Below, one piece after another: positions 26,655 to 35,352 of a stretch of 64,000 nt of DNA. A program made the translations under genes and the position numbers. Where the stretch lies: NCBI GenBank assembly GCA_938017975.1, contig CALIKQ010000031.1, positions 17,726 to 81,725 on the forward strand. The letters run 5' to 3'. Origin of the DNA: an uncultured Pseudomonadales bacterium (lineage in GTDB: Bacteria; Pseudomonadota; Gammaproteobacteria; Pseudomonadales; Azotimanducaceae). How positions within the stretch are numbered: the stretch's first letter is position 1; each line of letters starts with the position of its first letter. The notes beneath the pieces are model-generated. The model was not told where the DNA came from and ran no database searches. It saw only the letters and a program-made list of their open reading frames with translations.

Positions 26655-27521
26655 ATGTCAGTTAGTTCTCAAGAAATGAACACGAGTTTTACGCTGGATA
26701 CCGGTACAGAGGAACTGCTTTGCGAGGTCGATCAAGGTGTCGCACTGGTGACTTTGAATAAACCACACAAAAAAAATGCGCTTGGCGACAAACTCACACC
26801 AGCTTTACGGGCATTGTTGCCAGTGCTTGAAACCGACCCCCGAGTGGGCTGCGTTTTGTTGACCGGAGCCGGAGATGCTTTTTGCGCCGGGGGCGATGTG
26901 TCGGAGATGGGTCAGGGGAGTGCCGCAACAAATTCGACGGATCGAGCGCAGGCGCCCACAAGCGCCGAACAACGCATTGCCACGCTCACAGAAAAACAAA
27001 TGGAGTTGACCCATCGCCTCTATCATTTGAAAAAGATTACGATCGCGGCACTGCCGGGCGCGGCTGCCGGTGCAGGCTTGTCTATTGCCTTGGCGTGCGA
27101 TCTTCGGGTTGGTTCAGAAAGGGCTTTTATTACAACCGCCTTTCGCAACATCGGGTTGTCTGGGGATTATGGTGCGAGCTGGTTTTTATCCCGGCTCGTT
27201 GGCTTAGGACGAGCTAAAGCGTTGTTTTATTCATCGGAAAGGCTCGATGCAGTTACCTGTGAGCAGTGGGGTCTATTGAATGCCGTTTTCAAGGAGAATA
27301 CTTTTCGGGAGGACAGTCTAGACTACGCGAAAAAGATCGCTCAGGGGCCGCGACAGGCCTTGGCTTTCATGAAAGAGAACTTACAGGCAGGATTTGAGCA
27401 GAGCCTTGAAAGCAGTTTGGCATTGGAAGCACAGCATCTCATTGAGTGTTCTGGAACGGCCGAATCAAAAGAGGCAATTCGTGCATTTATAGAAAAGAGG
27501 CCGCCCGATTTCAGCGTCTAA
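26655..27521 (+). CDS. Enoyl-CoA hydratase/isomerase family protein
   Basis: Crotonase-fold protein of 288 residues. The oxyanion-hole regions are 'GAGDAFCAGGDVSEMG' and 'LPGAAAGAGLSIALACDLR'. The catalytic region 'NIGLSGDYGASWFLSRLVG' carries an Asp rather than the Glu of standard hydratases, which often indicates isomerase or hydrolase activity. The C-terminus 'ESKEAIRAFIEKRPPDF' is typical. A strong GGAGGAG ribosome site precedes the ATG. An N-terminal extension of about 20 residues before the fold is unusual but has no obvious motif. It is divergent from the HCCA-isomerase gene. Confidence 0.88.
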   Translation: MSVSSQEMNTSFTLDTGTEELLCEVDQGVALVTLNKPHKKNALGDKLTPALRALLPVLETDPRVGCVLLTGAGDAFCAGGDVSEMGQGSAATNSTDRAQAPTSAEQRIATLTEKQMELTHRLYHLKKITIAALPGAAAGAGLSIALACDLRVGSERAFITTAFRNIGLSGDYGASWFLSRLVGLGRAKALFYSSERLDAVTCEQWGLLNAVFKENTFREDSLDYAKKIAQGPRQALAFMKENLQAGFEQSLESSLALEAQHLIECSGTAESKEAIRAFIEKRPPDFSV

Positions 27522-27922
27522 AGGGCAGGGTGTACCGGGATAGCTACCCGCCTCTGATGGGTGCAAATGCTCAAGCTCTGGCAGTTTGGTCCTGTGACAT
27601 CGGGTGATTTGCCCAATTTGGCCTTCTCTGTGGGCACGTTCAAGCAGGACACTTTAAAGGTTTTTTTGGATCCTAAGCATGGAGCACTTTCGAGTGGATC
27701 TTTTTTGGGGAGAGGTTGGTACGAACATTTGTGCGCCCACGTTTTAGGAAGATCGATGTGGGCCCGGCGCACAGGGATAGGCCGTTCAGGTTAAACCCGC
27801 TCGAACACCGAGTCAGCGCTGTTGGGCCTGAGACCTATTTTTCAACGACAGCGTCTCATGGTGGCTTTGATGACAAAGGCAGGAAAATCAATAAGATCAA
27901 TCGACTTAACAGGGAGCAGATG
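27522..27922. other. Intergenic stretch, no confident gene
   Basis: About 400 bases between a crotonase and the epoxide-hydrolase-like gene. A 77-codon plus-strand frame (27561-27794) is open but lacks a good ribosome site and a family match; it could be a gene remnant. The AGGGAG at 27911-27916 belongs to the next gene. Confidence 0.4.
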
Positions 27923-28297
27923 ATGTCAAACAATGTTGAGGTTGTTAGAAGTTTTATCGAGGCATGGTCTCGGCTTGATCCCGCCGAGTTGGCTGGTTTT
28001 TTTCATGAATCGGGGGTGTATCACAACATGCCTGCTAAGCCGGTTGTTGGTCGTGAGACTGTTCAGACATTTATCGCAGGCTTTATCAGCACGTGGACCG
28101 AAACGGATTGGGAAATCTTATCGTTAATCGGCGAAGGCGACTGGGTGATTTGCGAACGCATTGACCGAACGAAGACAACCCAGGGTGATGTTGACCTCCC
28201 TTGCTGTGGTGTTTTTCAAATGGAAGCGTGCAAAATTAAGCTTTGGCGCGATTACTTCGATATGGGAACCTATGTCCGCGCAATGTCTGCTTCATGA
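27923..28297 (+). CDS. Limonene-1,2-epoxide hydrolase-like protein
   Basis: Small 124-residue NTF2-fold protein of the LEH/SnoaL superfamily. The family's catalytic Asp-Arg-Asp set appears present: R79 and D81 in 'CERIDRTK' and D113 in 'WRDYFDMGTY'. It also has the typical 'VVRSFIEAWSRLDPAELAGFF' start. LEHs add water to an epoxide directly, without a covalent intermediate. The start is the second of two adjacent ATGs (27923), six bases from AGGGAG at 27911-27916. Much longer in-frame upstream extension is not supported. Lying between two crotonases and near a CYP153 gene, it could open an epoxide from a terpenoid or lipid; this is inference. Confidence 0.85.
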   Translation: MSNNVEVVRSFIEAWSRLDPAELAGFFHESGVYHNMPAKPVVGRETVQTFIAGFISTWTETDWEILSLIGEGDWVICERIDRTKTTQGDVDLPCCGVFQMEACKIKLWRDYFDMGTYVRAMSAS

Positions 28298-28742
28298 ATA
28301 GCGATGCGGGTTGCTACTGATGGCCCCTTCAAGAGACATGACAAGAGATCGAGGTCCTGAAAAGGAATGATTTAAGCGCGGGTCCTGGTTTTAGGCAGAC
28401 GTATCATTTGGGGGACATGGCCACGGGCAAAGACAATCACAAGGCCTTCAGGTTGAGGGTCACTTGGGGCAGAAATTGTAATCGTGAATCTTTTCAGCCA
28501 GGGCTCAGTCTAGCGATAGCCCAGCTTTGCTATGGACCAGCTTTGCTATGGGCCAGTTTTGCTATGGCTCAGTTTTGTTACGGGTCAGTGGCACTGAGCG
28601 CTATCAATGGGGTTGCTGCAAACGCCGTAAGGCAGATTTTATACTCCCGCAGTGGCCTAGAGAGACCCCGATGCTTTGGATAGCCTGGTTGAAAAGGCCT
28701 CCTTTGGAGACCAAGATCGCCGGCAATGATTGTGCTTGCTTG
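28298..28742. other. Intergenic region containing a short tandem repeat
   Basis: About 445 bases between convergent genes (LEH-like and crotonase). No gene is supported. A four-copy 16-base tandem repeat lies at 28521-28584, and open frames crossing it change phase with each repeat, arguing against coding. Confidence 0.5.
28521..28584. repeat. 16-bp tandem repeat, four copies
   Basis: Four adjacent 16-base units start at 28521, 28537, 28553 and 28569. The consensus is CCAGCTTTGCTATGGG. Units 1 and 2 differ at one base; units 3 and 4 drift progressively (CCAGTTTTGCTATGGC, TCAGTTTTGTTACGGG). Unit length is not a multiple of three, and the block lies in intergenic DNA between convergent genes. 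It may be a slippage product, or a protein-binding array spaced about 1.5 helical turns. Confidence 0.85.
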
Positions 28743-29537
28743 TTATTGGCCCTGAAAATTGGGTTGACGCTTTTCTAGAAAAGCTCGGATCCCCTCTTTT
28801 CCGTCTTTTGACATTGCACATTCGGCTATGGCGCGGGTCTCTTGTTCCATTTGGCTTTCGAGGCCCTGATTGAAGCTGTCGTTCAGCAGGCTTTTTACGG
28901 CGCCAAAAGCTCGGGTAGGGCCTTGACGCAGTTTCGAGAGTAATTGCTCGGTTTCTTCAATTAGGGCGTCGGCGGCAACCGCTCTATTGATCAGGCCCCA
29001 CTGCTCAGCCTCCGACGCTGAGAGAACGCGATTGGTCAACATCAGTTCCCTGGCTTTTCGGTCGCCGATACGGCGTGGCAGAAAATAGGTTGAGCTGCCA
29101 TCTGGAGATAAGCCAGCTTGGGTGTATGCCATTGTAAATTTTGCAGACTCAGCCGCGATTGATAGATCCGCCGCAACCGCTAGACTAAAACCTGCGCCCG
29201 CGGCGGTTCCCTGAATGGCGGCAACAACCGGCGCTTTCAGTCGAGTGAGGCGGCTGATCCCCATGTGCAGATCGCCGGCCATTTCACGAATCATGGCACC
29301 AACGTCATCCCCGGCGGCACCGAATTCACCAATGTCCCCTCCAGCGCAAAATAGTTTGCCCTCAGCATTGATCAAAACAGCCCGTAAGCCCGTGTGCTCT
29401 TCACAAGCAATCGCTGCTAAATTTAATTCTCTCGCCATTCGTGGATTCATCGCGTTGGCTGCTTCTGGGCGGGCAAGCGTGATTGTGGCCAGTGAATCCT
29501 CAATGGAAAATTTCAGGGTTTCAAACTCGAGACGCAT
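28743..29537 (-). CDS. Enoyl-CoA hydratase/isomerase family protein (PaaG-like)
   Basis: 264-residue crotonase. The oxyanion motifs are 'GKLFCAGGDIGEFG' and 'IQGTAAGAGFSLAVAADLS'. The active-site stretch 'YTQAGLSPDGSSTYFLPRRIG' has the Asp of PaaG-type isomerases, so double-bond migration or ring-oxepin isomerisation is more likely than plain hydration. The chosen ATG at 29537 begins the conserved fold ('MRLEFETLKFSIED'). The upstream frame adds 26 non-conserved residues. It ends with 'GIRAFLEKRQPNF'. It is divergent from the CYP153 gene, 138 bases apart, perhaps sharing a control region. Confidence 0.88.
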   Translation of the reverse strand: MRLEFETLKFSIEDSLATITLARPEAANAMNPRMARELNLAAIACEEHTGLRAVLINAEGKLFCAGGDIGEFGAAGDDVGAMIREMAGDLHMGISRLTRLKAPVVAAIQGTAAGAGFSLAVAADLSIAAESAKFTMAYTQAGLSPDGSSTYFLPRRIGDRKARELMLTNRVLSASEAEQWGLINRAVAADALIEETEQLLSKLRQGPTRAFGAVKSLLNDSFNQGLESQMEQETRAIAECAMSKDGKEGIRAFLEKRQPNFQGQ

Positions 29538-29675
29538 AAGGAAATACTCTTTTAAATCTTGCAAGCAATATAACAAAAGGATCGGCGTTTGAAAGGCTCT
29601 GGATTTTTTTAACAAGCGTTCTGATTTGGGGCTGTATTGTGTAGACTCTAGTCAGTTTGAATGAGGAGCATTCCC

Positions 29676-30917
29676 ATGAGCGAAGCTTTAGCAAAACCTG
29701 TCAAGCCAGATCCCGAAACTGCGCCGTTGGCGGAATTGGATCTGTTTTTACCGGACCTTTTTCACGACGATTATCACGTCAAGGTGTTCGAGCGGCTTCG
29801 AGCCGAGGATCCTGTTTTTCATCAGGAGGTCGAAGAAATTGGATCAACTTGGAATGTGACTCGTTACGAAGACATTATGGCGGTCGATACAGATCACGAC
29901 ACCTATTCGTCAGATGGGTCAATTGTTGCCACGGACCAGGACGAAGATTTTGCCCTGCCCATGTTTATTGCGATGGACCCACCTCGTCACGATCAGCAGC
30001 GCAGAGAAGTCAATGGTGTTGTTGCACCGCGTAACCTCGCAGTGATGGAAGAGACCATACGTCGTCGAGTTCAGACCATTCTTGAAGGCTTGCCGGTTGG
30101 TGAGACTTTCAACTGGGTTGATGAAGTTTCGATTGAGTTGACCACTCAGATGTTGGCGACGTTATTTGATTTTCCTTTTGAGGACCGTCGTAAGCTAACG
30201 CGGTGGAGCGATGTTGCCACAGCCGATGAGCAGTCTGGAATTATTGAAAGTGAAGAGCAACGTCGAGAGGAATTGACCGAATGCCTGATGTACTTCACCG
30301 AGCTCTGGAATCAGCGTGTCAATCAGCCGCCCGCGATGGACCTCGTCTCTATGCTCGCGCATGGAGAGTCCACGAAGAATATGGATCCCATGGAGTACCT
30401 TGGAAATCTGGTTTTGCTGATTGTCGGTGGTAATGATACGACGCGTAACTCGATTACGGGTGGCGTTCGCTTCCTGAACCAATTCCCAGATGAATATCGC
30501 AAGCTCACCGCGAATCCCGGTTTGATTCCCAACATGGTGCCTGAAATTATTCGTTTTCAGACGCCGTTGGCTTATATGCGCCGTACGACTACCAAGGACG
30601 TTGTCCTGGGCGGAAAACACATACCCAAAGGCGGCCGAGTTCTGATGTGGTATGTCTCTGGCAACCGAGACAGTCAGATGATCGAACAAGCGGACCGATT
30701 TTGGATAGACCGACCGAAGGCGCGTCAGCAGCTGAGTTTCGGGTTTGGTATCCATCGATGTATGGGTAATCGACTTGCAGAGATGCAACTGCGCGTGCTT
30801 TGGGAAGAAATTCTTGCGAAGTTTGAGCGGGTCGAAGTGGTTGGCGAACCGTCGTATGTTAATTCCAATTTCGTCAAGGGCTATTCGCACCTTCCTGTCA
30901 GATTGCACGCAAAATAG
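29676..30917 (+). CDS. CYP153: CYP153-family cytochrome P450 (alkane/fatty acid terminal hydroxylase)
   Basis: 413-residue soluble P450. It matches the CYP153A pattern closely: 'WVDEVSIELTTQMLATLFD' (147-165), 'RRKLTRWSDVATA', 'DPMEYLGNLVLLIVGGNDTT' (237-256), ExxR at E290-R293, 'MWYVSGNRD' and the heme loop 'SFGFGIHRCMGNRLAEMQLR' with C362. CYP153 enzymes hydroxylate the terminal carbon of medium-chain alkanes, fatty acids and some terpenes such as limonene. ATG 29676 is preceded by GAGGAG at seven bases; a further-upstream ATG overlaps that site. The usual partner ferredoxin and ferredoxin reductase genes are not adjacent. It is followed by a DAO-type flavoenzyme and a GST. Confidence 0.93.
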   Translation: MSEALAKPVKPDPETAPLAELDLFLPDLFHDDYHVKVFERLRAEDPVFHQEVEEIGSTWNVTRYEDIMAVDTDHDTYSSDGSIVATDQDEDFALPMFIAMDPPRHDQQRREVNGVVAPRNLAVMEETIRRRVQTILEGLPVGETFNWVDEVSIELTTQMLATLFDFPFEDRRKLTRWSDVATADEQSGIIESEEQRREELTECLMYFTELWNQRVNQPPAMDLVSMLAHGESTKNMDPMEYLGNLVLLIVGGNDTTRNSITGGVRFLNQFPDEYRKLTANPGLIPNMVPEIIRFQTPLAYMRRTTTKDVVLGGKHIPKGGRVLMWYVSGNRDSQMIEQADRFWIDRPKARQQLSFGFGIHRCMGNRLAEMQLRVLWEEILAKFERVEVVGEPSYVNSNFVKGYSHLPVRLHAK

Positions 30918-30988
30918 CGACCGACTCTGTCTCTTGCGTCATTGCCTCGGGGCGGGATACGAGTCTTGAAACTGAGGGTTGGCAGCCG

Positions 30989-32356
30989 ATGATGCACAAC
31001 GGGAGTTTTTGGTTCGATAGCCTTGGGCCTGATGATGTTGGCTTAGTCCCAGAATCGATGCCTAGTCAGGTTGACGTGGCGATCATCGGTGGCGGCTATA
31101 CCGGTCTTTGGTCGGCCTACTATCTGAGCGAACATCGCCCTGATCTTAAGATTGCCATTTTAGAAGCGGAAGTCTTCGGTTTCGGTGCCAGCGGCCGTAA
31201 CGGCGGATGGTGCATGGGCACCTCTCACGATGTCGAGGCGCTGCTGAGTCGAGCGTCCACCCATGCAACTGGCCTGAGGTTAGCCCAAGCGATGCAGGCA
31301 ACGGTTGATGAAATCGCTCGGGTCGCGGATCAGGAGCAAATCGATTGCGATTTGACAAAAGGTGGCAGCTTGACAGTGGCAACCAACCGCTTCCAAGTTG
31401 GCCAGCTACAAGCATCCCTTAAACATTTGCACCACATTGGCTTCAGTAGTTCTGACTATCGCTGGCTCGATGCATCTGAATCACGGGCTCGGGTGGGTAC
31501 GGCCAACAATTTTGGCGCTTTGTTTACGCCGCATTGCGCGGCAATTCATCCCGCTCGATTGGCTCGGGGCTTGGCGTATCGATTACAAGCGAGAGGTGTG
31601 CATTGTTTGGAGTCGACGCGAGTCAGCCGGTACACGTCCGGACTTGTTGAGACAAACCAGGGCGCGATTCGTGCTGATACTATCCTTCGCGCGACCGAGG
31701 GCTTTACACCATCGATTGAGGGGCTAAAGCGGGCAGTCTTGCCGATCTACTCAATGATGGTGGCAACAGAACCTTTGCCTGCTTCAGTTTGGGATGAGAT
31801 AGGGCTTGCTCAGCGAGAAACCTTCGGGGACTCTCGGCGAGTGGTCATCTACGGCCAGCGTACTGCCGATGACCGTATCGCTTTTGGCGGTCGAGGCGGC
31901 TACTACTTCGGCTCAAAAATCAAACCGGTGATCCCAGGGAACGATCCAGGATTCGAGATGATTGCTCAAACCTTGAGAGATCTGTTTCCTGTTTTAATGG
32001 ATTACGAAGTGACCCATCGATGGGGTGGCCCTCTTGGCGTGAATCGGCACTGGCGACCGACGGTAACGTTTGATCCTAAAACCGGCATAGGGTCTGCGGG
32101 TGGCTATGTGGGTGAAGGGGTTGCAGCTTCTAACCTCGCAGCCAGGATTTTGGTTGATTTAGTCCTTGATCAGGATTCAGAAATCCTGAGTTTGCCTTGG
32201 GTTGATGACCATGCAAAAAACTGGGAAGTCGAACCGGTTCGCTTTTTAGGGGCTCGACTGTTACAGCATGCGGCGGAGCGTGCCGATGCTTGTGAGGCCG
32301 AGTTGGGTCGGCCCGCTCCGGTTTGGGGCGGGTTGTTTGACCGATTTGTTGACTGA
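30989..32356 (+). CDS. FAD-dependent oxidoreductase, DAO/OrdL (PuuB-like) family
   Basis: 455-residue flavoprotein of the D-amino-acid-oxidase fold. The Rossmann motif 'VAIIGGGYTGLWSAYYLSE' (30-48) ends in E59 ('AILEAE'). 'GFGASGRNGGWCMG' (64-77) is the signature of gamma-glutamylputrescine oxidase and related amine oxidoreductases. The C-terminal 'GIGSAGGYVGEGVAASNLA' is the second FAD segment. It probably oxidises a secondary amine or an N-acyl amine to imine and H2O2. It lies 71 bases after CYP153 and 26 before the GST, so the three may be co-transcribed. Its link to hydroxylation is not obvious. Confidence 0.87.
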   Translation: MMHNGSFWFDSLGPDDVGLVPESMPSQVDVAIIGGGYTGLWSAYYLSEHRPDLKIAILEAEVFGFGASGRNGGWCMGTSHDVEALLSRASTHATGLRLAQAMQATVDEIARVADQEQIDCDLTKGGSLTVATNRFQVGQLQASLKHLHHIGFSSSDYRWLDASESRARVGTANNFGALFTPHCAAIHPARLARGLAYRLQARGVHCLESTRVSRYTSGLVETNQGAIRADTILRATEGFTPSIEGLKRAVLPIYSMMVATEPLPASVWDEIGLAQRETFGDSRRVVIYGQRTADDRIAFGGRGGYYFGSKIKPVIPGNDPGFEMIAQTLRDLFPVLMDYEVTHRWGGPLGVNRHWRPTVTFDPKTGIGSAGGYVGEGVAASNLAARILVDLVLDQDSEILSLPWVDDHAKNWEVEPVRFLGARLLQHAAERADACEAELGRPAPVWGGLFDRFVD

Positions 32357-32382
32357 ATGCGATTAGGAAAAGGAGAGACGCG

Positions 32383-33120
32383 ATGTTAGATCTACATTAT
32401 TGGCCGACACCCAATGGTAAGAAGGTCACCATACAGTTAGAGGAATGCGGTTTAGCGTATCGAGTGGTGCCTTGTAATATTGGTCAGGGGGATCAGTTTA
32501 CCGAAGCGTTTTTAGCCATCAACCCGAATAACCGAATGCCGGCGCTGGTTGATCATTCGCCTGCAGAGGGTGGGCCGCCGATCTCGATTTTTGAATCAGG
32601 TGCCATGATGCTGTATCTGGCCGAAAAAACAGGCCAATTTATGCCGAGTGACCCTAGGGGTAAGTATGATGTGGTTCAGTGGGTTATGTGGCAAATGGCC
32701 AACCAAGGACCTAAGTCAGGGGAATGTGGCCACTTTCGCAGGTTGGGTGATAGCGAGGGCGACCAGTCTTACGCGGTGACTCGATTCACTGATGAGGTGA
32801 ACCGCTTTTACGGAGTTCTGAATAACCAACTGTTTAATCAACGTTATCTTTGTGGTGAGCAATACACCATTGCGGACATGATCTGTTACCCCTGGTGCGT
32901 AAATTGGGCCGGGCAAGGCCAAGACATTAATGACTTCAAATACTTCAAACGTTGGTTTGATGAGCTATCAGAGCGCCCAGGCGTTCAACGCGGAATGGCG
33001 GTTGGCAGCGAGTTGCGCAATGACCCCGCATCTCTGTCTTCTGAAGAGCGGGCGAGTCTTAAGGCCATGCTTTATAACCAGCGGGCCCGTCCTGCACCTG
33101 AGCATGGGGGCTTGCTCTGA
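32383..33120 (+). CDS. yfcG: Glutathione S-transferase, YfcG-type disulfide-bond reductase
   Basis: 245 residues, thioredoxin-like N-domain plus helical C-domain. 'YWPTPNGKKVTIQLEE' contains T9 and N11, the residues YfcG-class (nu) GSTs use to bind glutathione. 'INPNNRMPALVDHSP' and 'FESGAMMLYLAEKTGQF' match E. coli YfcG/YghU. These enzymes reduce disulfides and organic hydroperoxides with glutathione. It is about 30 residues longer than E. coli YfcG, mostly at the C-terminus. A strong AAAAGGAGAG ribosome site precedes the ATG. It is likely the last gene after CYP153 and the flavoenzyme, where it could remove peroxide products. Confidence 0.88.
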   Translation: MLDLHYWPTPNGKKVTIQLEECGLAYRVVPCNIGQGDQFTEAFLAINPNNRMPALVDHSPAEGGPPISIFESGAMMLYLAEKTGQFMPSDPRGKYDVVQWVMWQMANQGPKSGECGHFRRLGDSEGDQSYAVTRFTDEVNRFYGVLNNQLFNQRYLCGEQYTIADMICYPWCVNWAGQGQDINDFKYFKRWFDELSERPGVQRGMAVGSELRNDPASLSSEERASLKAMLYNQRARPAPEHGGLL

Positions 33121-33283
33121 TTGTGCTGCACGCTCAGGCAGCGTGTGCGCGCAATCTAGGCGAGGCTTGCTCCAGCAGATGATTCGTGCCTAGACGGTCA
33201 AGGCGGGGTCTGCCAAAAGTACTTGAGACCTTTTTTTGGCGCAGCAGGTCTCGTCTAACGTGCCCTAGGTTCGCAGGGTCGGT

Positions 33284-34138
33284 TTACTCAAAGGTTCGTT
33301 CGGTCCACCAAGGAAAGTATTCAGGCATGTCGCTAGAGACTTTTCCGGGGAAAACGGGGGTGCGTTTTTCTAAAAAGGATTCAACCCCTTCAATCGCGTC
33401 CGCCGATTTTCCTCGATGATAGATGCCACGAGAGTCTACTTTGTGGGCCTCCATGGGATGGTCGGCGCCAAGCATTCGCCACATCATCTGACGGATAAGT
33501 GCGACCGACACAGGAGAGGTGGATTCGGCAAATTCGTGAGCCAGATCGATTGCAGCTGGCATCAAGTCGGTGGGTTTGTGAACGCTGCGGACCAGTCCGC
33601 CTGCCTTTGCCTCGGCGGCTCCAAAAACGCGACCCGAAAACGTCCACTCGAGCGCTTGTTGAATTCCCACAATCCTTGGTAAAAACCAGCTTGAACACGC
33701 TTCCGGTACCACGGCCCTTTTTGAAAAGACAAAACCATAACGCGCGTCTTCAGACGCAAGGCGGACATCCGTGGCGCACTGAAGCGTCGCGCCCACGCCA
33801 ACTGCCGGGCCGTTGCAAGCGGAAATGATTGGTTTTAGTGATTCGAATATTCTCAAGGTTAGAACGCCGCCGCCGTCGCGTCGTAATCCACCCTCTCGGC
33901 CTGGGGCATCGTTATTGAAGGTATTGCCTCCGCCGGAAAGGTCGGCGCCAGCGCAAAAGCCCCGGCCAGCGCCTGTGAAGATAACGGCTCTGATGTCATC
34001 ATCGGCATCTGCTGCATCTAGGGCAGAGATGATTTCTGCTTGCATCTGACCAGTATACGCATTGAGTTTGTCTGGCCGGTTAAGAGTAATCGTCAGGATG
34101 GGACCGTTTTTGTCATAAATAATCTGTTCAAAGTTCAT
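33284..34138 (-). CDS. Enoyl-CoA hydratase/isomerase family protein
   Basis: 284-residue crotonase. Its motifs include 'GAGRGFCAGADLSGGG', 'CNGPAVGVGATLQCATDVR' and 'FSKRAVVPEACSSWFLPRIVG', with Glu at the usual hydratase acid/base place. The C-terminus is about 20 residues longer than usual and rich in aromatics ('EYFPWWTERTFE'). I start it at ATG 34138, where the fold begins and AGGAAA lies upstream. The long upstream extension overlaps the TPR gene and is not coding. It is the last gene of an overlapping six-gene operon and starts eight bases after the TPR protein's stop. Confidence 0.9.
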   Translation of the reverse strand: MNFEQIIYDKNGPILTITLNRPDKLNAYTGQMQAEIISALDAADADDDIRAVIFTGAGRGFCAGADLSGGGNTFNNDAPGREGGLRRDGGGVLTLRIFESLKPIISACNGPAVGVGATLQCATDVRLASEDARYGFVFSKRAVVPEACSSWFLPRIVGIQQALEWTFSGRVFGAAEAKAGGLVRSVHKPTDLMPAAIDLAHEFAESTSPVSVALIRQMMWRMLGADHPMEAHKVDSRGIYHRGKSADAIEGVESFLEKRTPVFPGKVSSDMPEYFPWWTERTFE

Positions 34139-34146
34139 TGAGTTTC

Positions 34147-35352
34147 CTAAGCGTAGTGTTGAATAAAATCCGTAAATAGCATCCGTTGCGCGTGAGAGCC
34201 TCCTAGTGACTGCAGTTCGGGTAGCGCTTTTTCTAAGTGACGCACTCCGAGCGCTGGATCTTCTCCGGCAATATGAATGATGCCCGAGGCGAGATCGGTG
34301 CCAATGCGCTGACAAAGCTGTCCTTGCTCTTGCTCGCCCCTGCTCCAAAGTTCAAAGGGTGCCATCATCGTTTGTTTGGCAGTTTTGCTTGCTGTTCGCA
34401 CTTGAATCATCAGGTAATGCAGGGCGATAAAAAGTAGCTCTTGATCGTTGGCACGGTGTTGGTAGTCGGTCAGAGCAAACCACCGGTCTTCGACATCAAT
34501 GCCTTTCATTTCGAGGCGCCAGAGCAGGCTTGCAGCGTTACACACGTCAAGATAAAAATCATCATTCAAGCAATCGGTGAGCTCTTGATCGTAGAGATTC
34601 AGCGCCTCATCGAGGCGGTCTTGTCCAATGAACATCAATGCTTTGTGCCAAATCAAATGGTTCCTAAAATTATTTGTCTGGTCCCAATGTCGGTCACACG
34701 CTTCGAGCCAATCTATGCCCGCACTGTAAGTCTTCTGCATTTCATGTACGTGCCCAACCGCATGTGCCGCCCACATATCCATAGGCTGCTCTGCAACCGC
34801 CGCTTCGCCGCAGGCAAGCGCATCAGAATAGTTTCCGCATTCCTCGTGTCCAAAACTCAGCATGCCGACAACAAAACTTCGCCAGGGATGATCCTGAGGG
34901 AAATGTGGCAGCGATCGTTCAATAGAATCACGCATGCGAGCAACATCGCCGCGATAAAAGTGCAAATGATTAGCCGCTTTAAGCGCGATCAGGTCGGTAG
35001 GGTCTTTGATGAGAATTTGATCGAGTATCGCTGTAACGGTCAGGGTATCGTCTTGTCGCCAAGCATCTAACGCTTGGATGTGGAGCTGCTCGCGGTCTGT
35101 TCCTCCGGCCGCTTGAGCGGCGATCAGGGATTGATCGATGGCGGTCAAAAAACGCGGGTCGCTCGCTGACTTTAATTGATAGCCTCTAAAAACATGACCC
35201 ATTACAAAGTTTGGATCCTGAGCTTGTATTTGCTCAAGGGTTGTCATCGTTGTGGTGCTATAGGTGAGATACTGATCGATAACGCGATCAAACTGGGTCA
35301 ATGTTTCGGGATCATCTGCGGAATAAGGGGTTGTTTGATCAATGATGGCCAT
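34147..35352 (-). CDS. TPR-repeat protein of the TTC38 family
   Basis: About 401 residues of helical repeats resembling eukaryotic/bacterial tetratricopeptide repeat protein 38. The repeats are irregular: 'FVMGHVFRGYQLKSA', 'DLIALKAANHLHFYRG', 'MWAAHAVGHVHEMQKTY' and 'FRNHLIWHKALMFIG' are successive helix pairs. The 'AVGHVHEM' and 'HLIWHKAL' histidine-rich helices are typical of TTC38. There is no signal peptide or catalytic domain. The family is widespread in aerobic bacteria with no firm role. I chose ATG 35352 over a TTG at 35364. Its start overlaps the end of the DUF924 gene, so the two are translationally coupled. Confidence 0.85.
   Translation of the reverse strand: MAIIDQTTPYSADDPETLTQFDRVIDQYLTYSTTTMTTLEQIQAQDPNFVMGHVFRGYQLKSASDPRFLTAIDQSLIAAQAAGGTDREQLHIQALDAWRQDDTLTVTAILDQILIKDPTDLIALKAANHLHFYRGDVARMRDSIERSLPHFPQDHPWRSFVVGMLSFGHEECGNYSDALACGEAAVAEQPMDMWAAHAVGHVHEMQKTYSAGIDWLEACDRHWDQTNNFRNHLIWHKALMFIGQDRLDEALNLYDQELTDCLNDDFYLDVCNAASLLWRLEMKGIDVEDRWFALTDYQHRANDQELLFIALHYLMIQVRTASKTAKQTMMAPFELWSRGEQEQGQLCQRIGTDLASGIIHIAGEDPALGVRHLEKALPELQSLGGSHAQRMLFTDFIQHYA

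Noticed and set aside
27561..27794. 77-codon plus-strand frame between crotonase and LEH-like genes
   Set aside because: Weak start and no known family; it could be a remnant but there is not enough to call it.
28521..28584. CRISPR-like array
   Set aside because: The 16-base units abut directly with no unique spacers and decay stepwise, so this is a simple tandem repeat.
30195..30908. 237-codon minus-strand frame inside CYP153
   Set aside because: Shadow of a strongly recognised P450; composition reflects the antisense of P450 codons.
33225..33252. Inverted repeat GAGACCT...AGGTCTC with a T-run in the loop
   Set aside because: Position between convergent genes fits a terminator, but the 14-base loop and short stem make it too weak to list.
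34139..34348. N-terminal extension of the crotonase gene by 70 residues
   Set aside because: It overlaps the TPR gene in another phase, is Arg/Ser-rich and lies before the conserved fold start and ribosome site at 34138.
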